Of a DNA stretch of 64,000 bases, positions 63,083 through 64,000 are shown one piece after another. The stretch comes from [Flexibacter] sp. ATCC 35103. Its GTDB lineage: Bacteria; Bacteroidota; Bacteroidia; Flavobacteriales; Flavobacteriaceae. The notes under the pieces are model-generated. The model did not search any database and had not been told where the DNA came from. It saw only the letters and a program-made list of their open reading frames with translations. Location of the stretch: contig NZ_MTQF01000007.1 of NCBI RefSeq assembly GCF_001975985.1, forward strand, positions 124,001-188,000, read 5' to 3'. Both the position numbers and the translations under genes were made by a program. The stretch's first letter is position 1; every line of letters starts with the position of its first letter.

Positions 63083-64000
63083 ATGTTTTCTAACAACAAA
63101 ATGCACTTCGAGATTTCAGAAAGAAGAATATTGCTTCTTGTCTTTGATGCTGTTTTTATTTTATCTGCCTTATATATATTAAGTTTAATATTTGATTATA
63201 ATTACTTTGTTTTTGATTCAGGTAATTTTTTAAGTGTTATTTTACTTCTTAGTTATATGTATGCTTTTGGAGTAATATTCGAAATGTATGATCTACAAGT
63301 AGCAAGTAATCAGTTACAAATACTTCAAGGTGTAATTTTTACTGTTTCAGCTACTACTTTAGCATATTTGTTTACGCCCGTATTATCGCCTGAATTGCCT
63401 AAGCAGAGAATAGTAATATTTATATTCTACTCTACCATACTTGGCACGCTGTTATTATGGCGTTTTTTTTATGTTTTTTTCCTCGCATCTCATCGATTTT
63501 CTCAAAATGTAGTTTTAATATGCGATCAAAATCAAGTACAGGAATTAGTTTCAAGTCTTGAAAATGTCGATCCGCATTATAAAATTATTGGTTTTGTTAA
63601 TTCTGATTCAATTTCTAAAGAAAACTCAGGGCTTAATTATGTAAAAGAAGTTGAAAAGAATGATTTAGAAGATTTTGTAATCAAAAATCAAGTTTCTGAA
63701 ATTGTAATAGCTTCTCGAAAAACAGACGGAATTACGGCTGATCTATACCAGCAATTACTTCACTTATTAGAATCCGGTAATATTATCAGAGAATATACGC
63801 AGGTTTATGAAAGCAAAACCCATCGTATTCCGGTGCATTATATTTCACGGGATTTTTATCGTTTTTTCCCTTTTAGCCGAAGCAATACCAATAAGCTTTA
63901 TCTTTTTTTAGTACGCTCAATGGAATTTATATTCTCTTTTTGTGGACTATTGGTTTGTTTTGTTTTTGTTCCCTTAATCTTTATTGTAAATCTTTTTGCA
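63083..64000 (+). CDS. Polyprenyl-phosphate glycosylphosphotransferase (WcaJ/WbaP-like), 5' part
   Basis: An open frame of 306 codons from the ATG at 63083 runs off the window end. The N-terminus has four membrane helices (for example LLLVFDAVFILSALYILSLI and LSVILLLSYMYAFGVIFEMY), then a Rossmann-like cytoplasmic domain (VVLICDQNQVQELV, YKIIGFVN, VSEIVIASRK), and a fifth helix begins at KLYLFLVRSMEFIFSFCGLL, where the bacterial sugar-transferase domain of this family starts. This is the PHPT layout: it transfers a hexose-1-phosphate to undecaprenyl phosphate. The catalytic domain lies beyond the window. Confidence 0.86.
   Translation, partial: MFSNNKMHFEISERRILLLVFDAVFILSALYILSLIFDYNYFVFDSGNFLSVILLLSYMYAFGVIFEMYDLQVASNQLQILQGVIFTVSATTLAYLFTPVLSPELPKQRIVIFIFYSTILGTLLLWRFFYVFFLASHRFSQNVVLICDQNQVQELVSSLENVDPHYKIIGFVNSDSISKENSGLNYVKEVEKNDLEDFVIKNQVSEIVIASRKTDGITADLYQQLLHLLESGNIIREYTQVYESKTHRIPVHYISRDFYRFFPFSRSNTNKLYLFLVRSMEFIFSFCGLLVCFVFVPLIFIVNLFA

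Overview
The window is one uninterrupted stretch of a surface-polysaccharide (O-antigen, capsule or exopolysaccharide) locus from a low-GC Bacteroidota bacterium, most likely a Flavobacterium or close relative. Signs of this are the AT-rich DNA, starts preceded by A-rich leaders rather than clear Shine-Dalgarno sites, occasional TTG starts, a TAnnTTTG-type promoter box, and flavobacterial-type versions of Wzz, WbpL/WbpM-like proteins and EpsG-type polymerases. About 62 genes, all on the + strand, are packed with short gaps or ATGA/TAATG overlaps. No gap exceeds 300 bases; the longest are 29062-29224 and 20792-20941. I saw no tRNA, rRNA, CRISPR array or transposase.

Layout. (1) 1-1.6 kb: end of an SLBB export protein and a Wzz-like chain-length regulator. 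(2) 1.6-7.3 kb: a complete CDP-3,6-dideoxyhexose set (E3 reductase, RfbF, RfbG, RmlC-like epimerase, RmlD-like reductase, RfbH/E1), best read as CDP-ascarylose synthesis. (3) 7.3-22 kb: a Wzx flippase, two EpsG-type Wzy candidates, seven putative glycosyltransferases, two hexapeptide acyltransferases, two SDR enzymes and a 2OG-Fe(II) oxygenase. (4) 22-29 kb: a WbpL-like phosphosugar transferase, a cupin sugar isomerase/epimerase, a PglE-type aminotransferase, RmlC, RmlD, RmlA (no RmlB seen) and a WbpM/PglF dehydratase, closed by an intrinsic terminator. (5) 29.2-38 kb: an ABC-type exporter (Wzm/Wzt), a GT10 and a GT11 fucosyltransferase-like enzyme, Gmd, an Fcl/ColC-type synthase and a ColD-like 3-dehydratase, suggesting GDP-L-colitose and/or GDP-L-fucose. 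(6) 38-61.7 kb: a long run of glycosyltransferases with NeuA/NeuB/NeuC (sialic acid), an MBOAT/SGNH O-acylation pair, two methyltransferase-like proteins and a distant polysaccharide-deacetylase-like protein. (7) 61.7-64 kb: an O-antigen ligase/polymerase family membrane protein and the start of a polyprenyl-phosphate glycosylphosphotransferase cut by the window end.

How it works together. Nucleotide sugars (CDP-ascarylose, dTDP-rhamnose, UDP-QuiNAc or related UDP-aminosugars, GDP-colitose/fucose, CMP-sialic acid) are made in the cytoplasm. Two lipid-linked initiators (WbpL-like and WcaJ/WbaP-like) start chains that about 23 glycosyltransferases extend. Products could leave through Wzx/Wzy or through Wzm/Wzt, and acyltransferases, methyltransferases and possibly the oxygenase decorate them. 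Two export chemistries, two 3-deoxysugar chemistries and two initiators suggest either two glycans or a mosaic locus built by transfer. All functional statements rest on reading motifs by eye; no database search was run.
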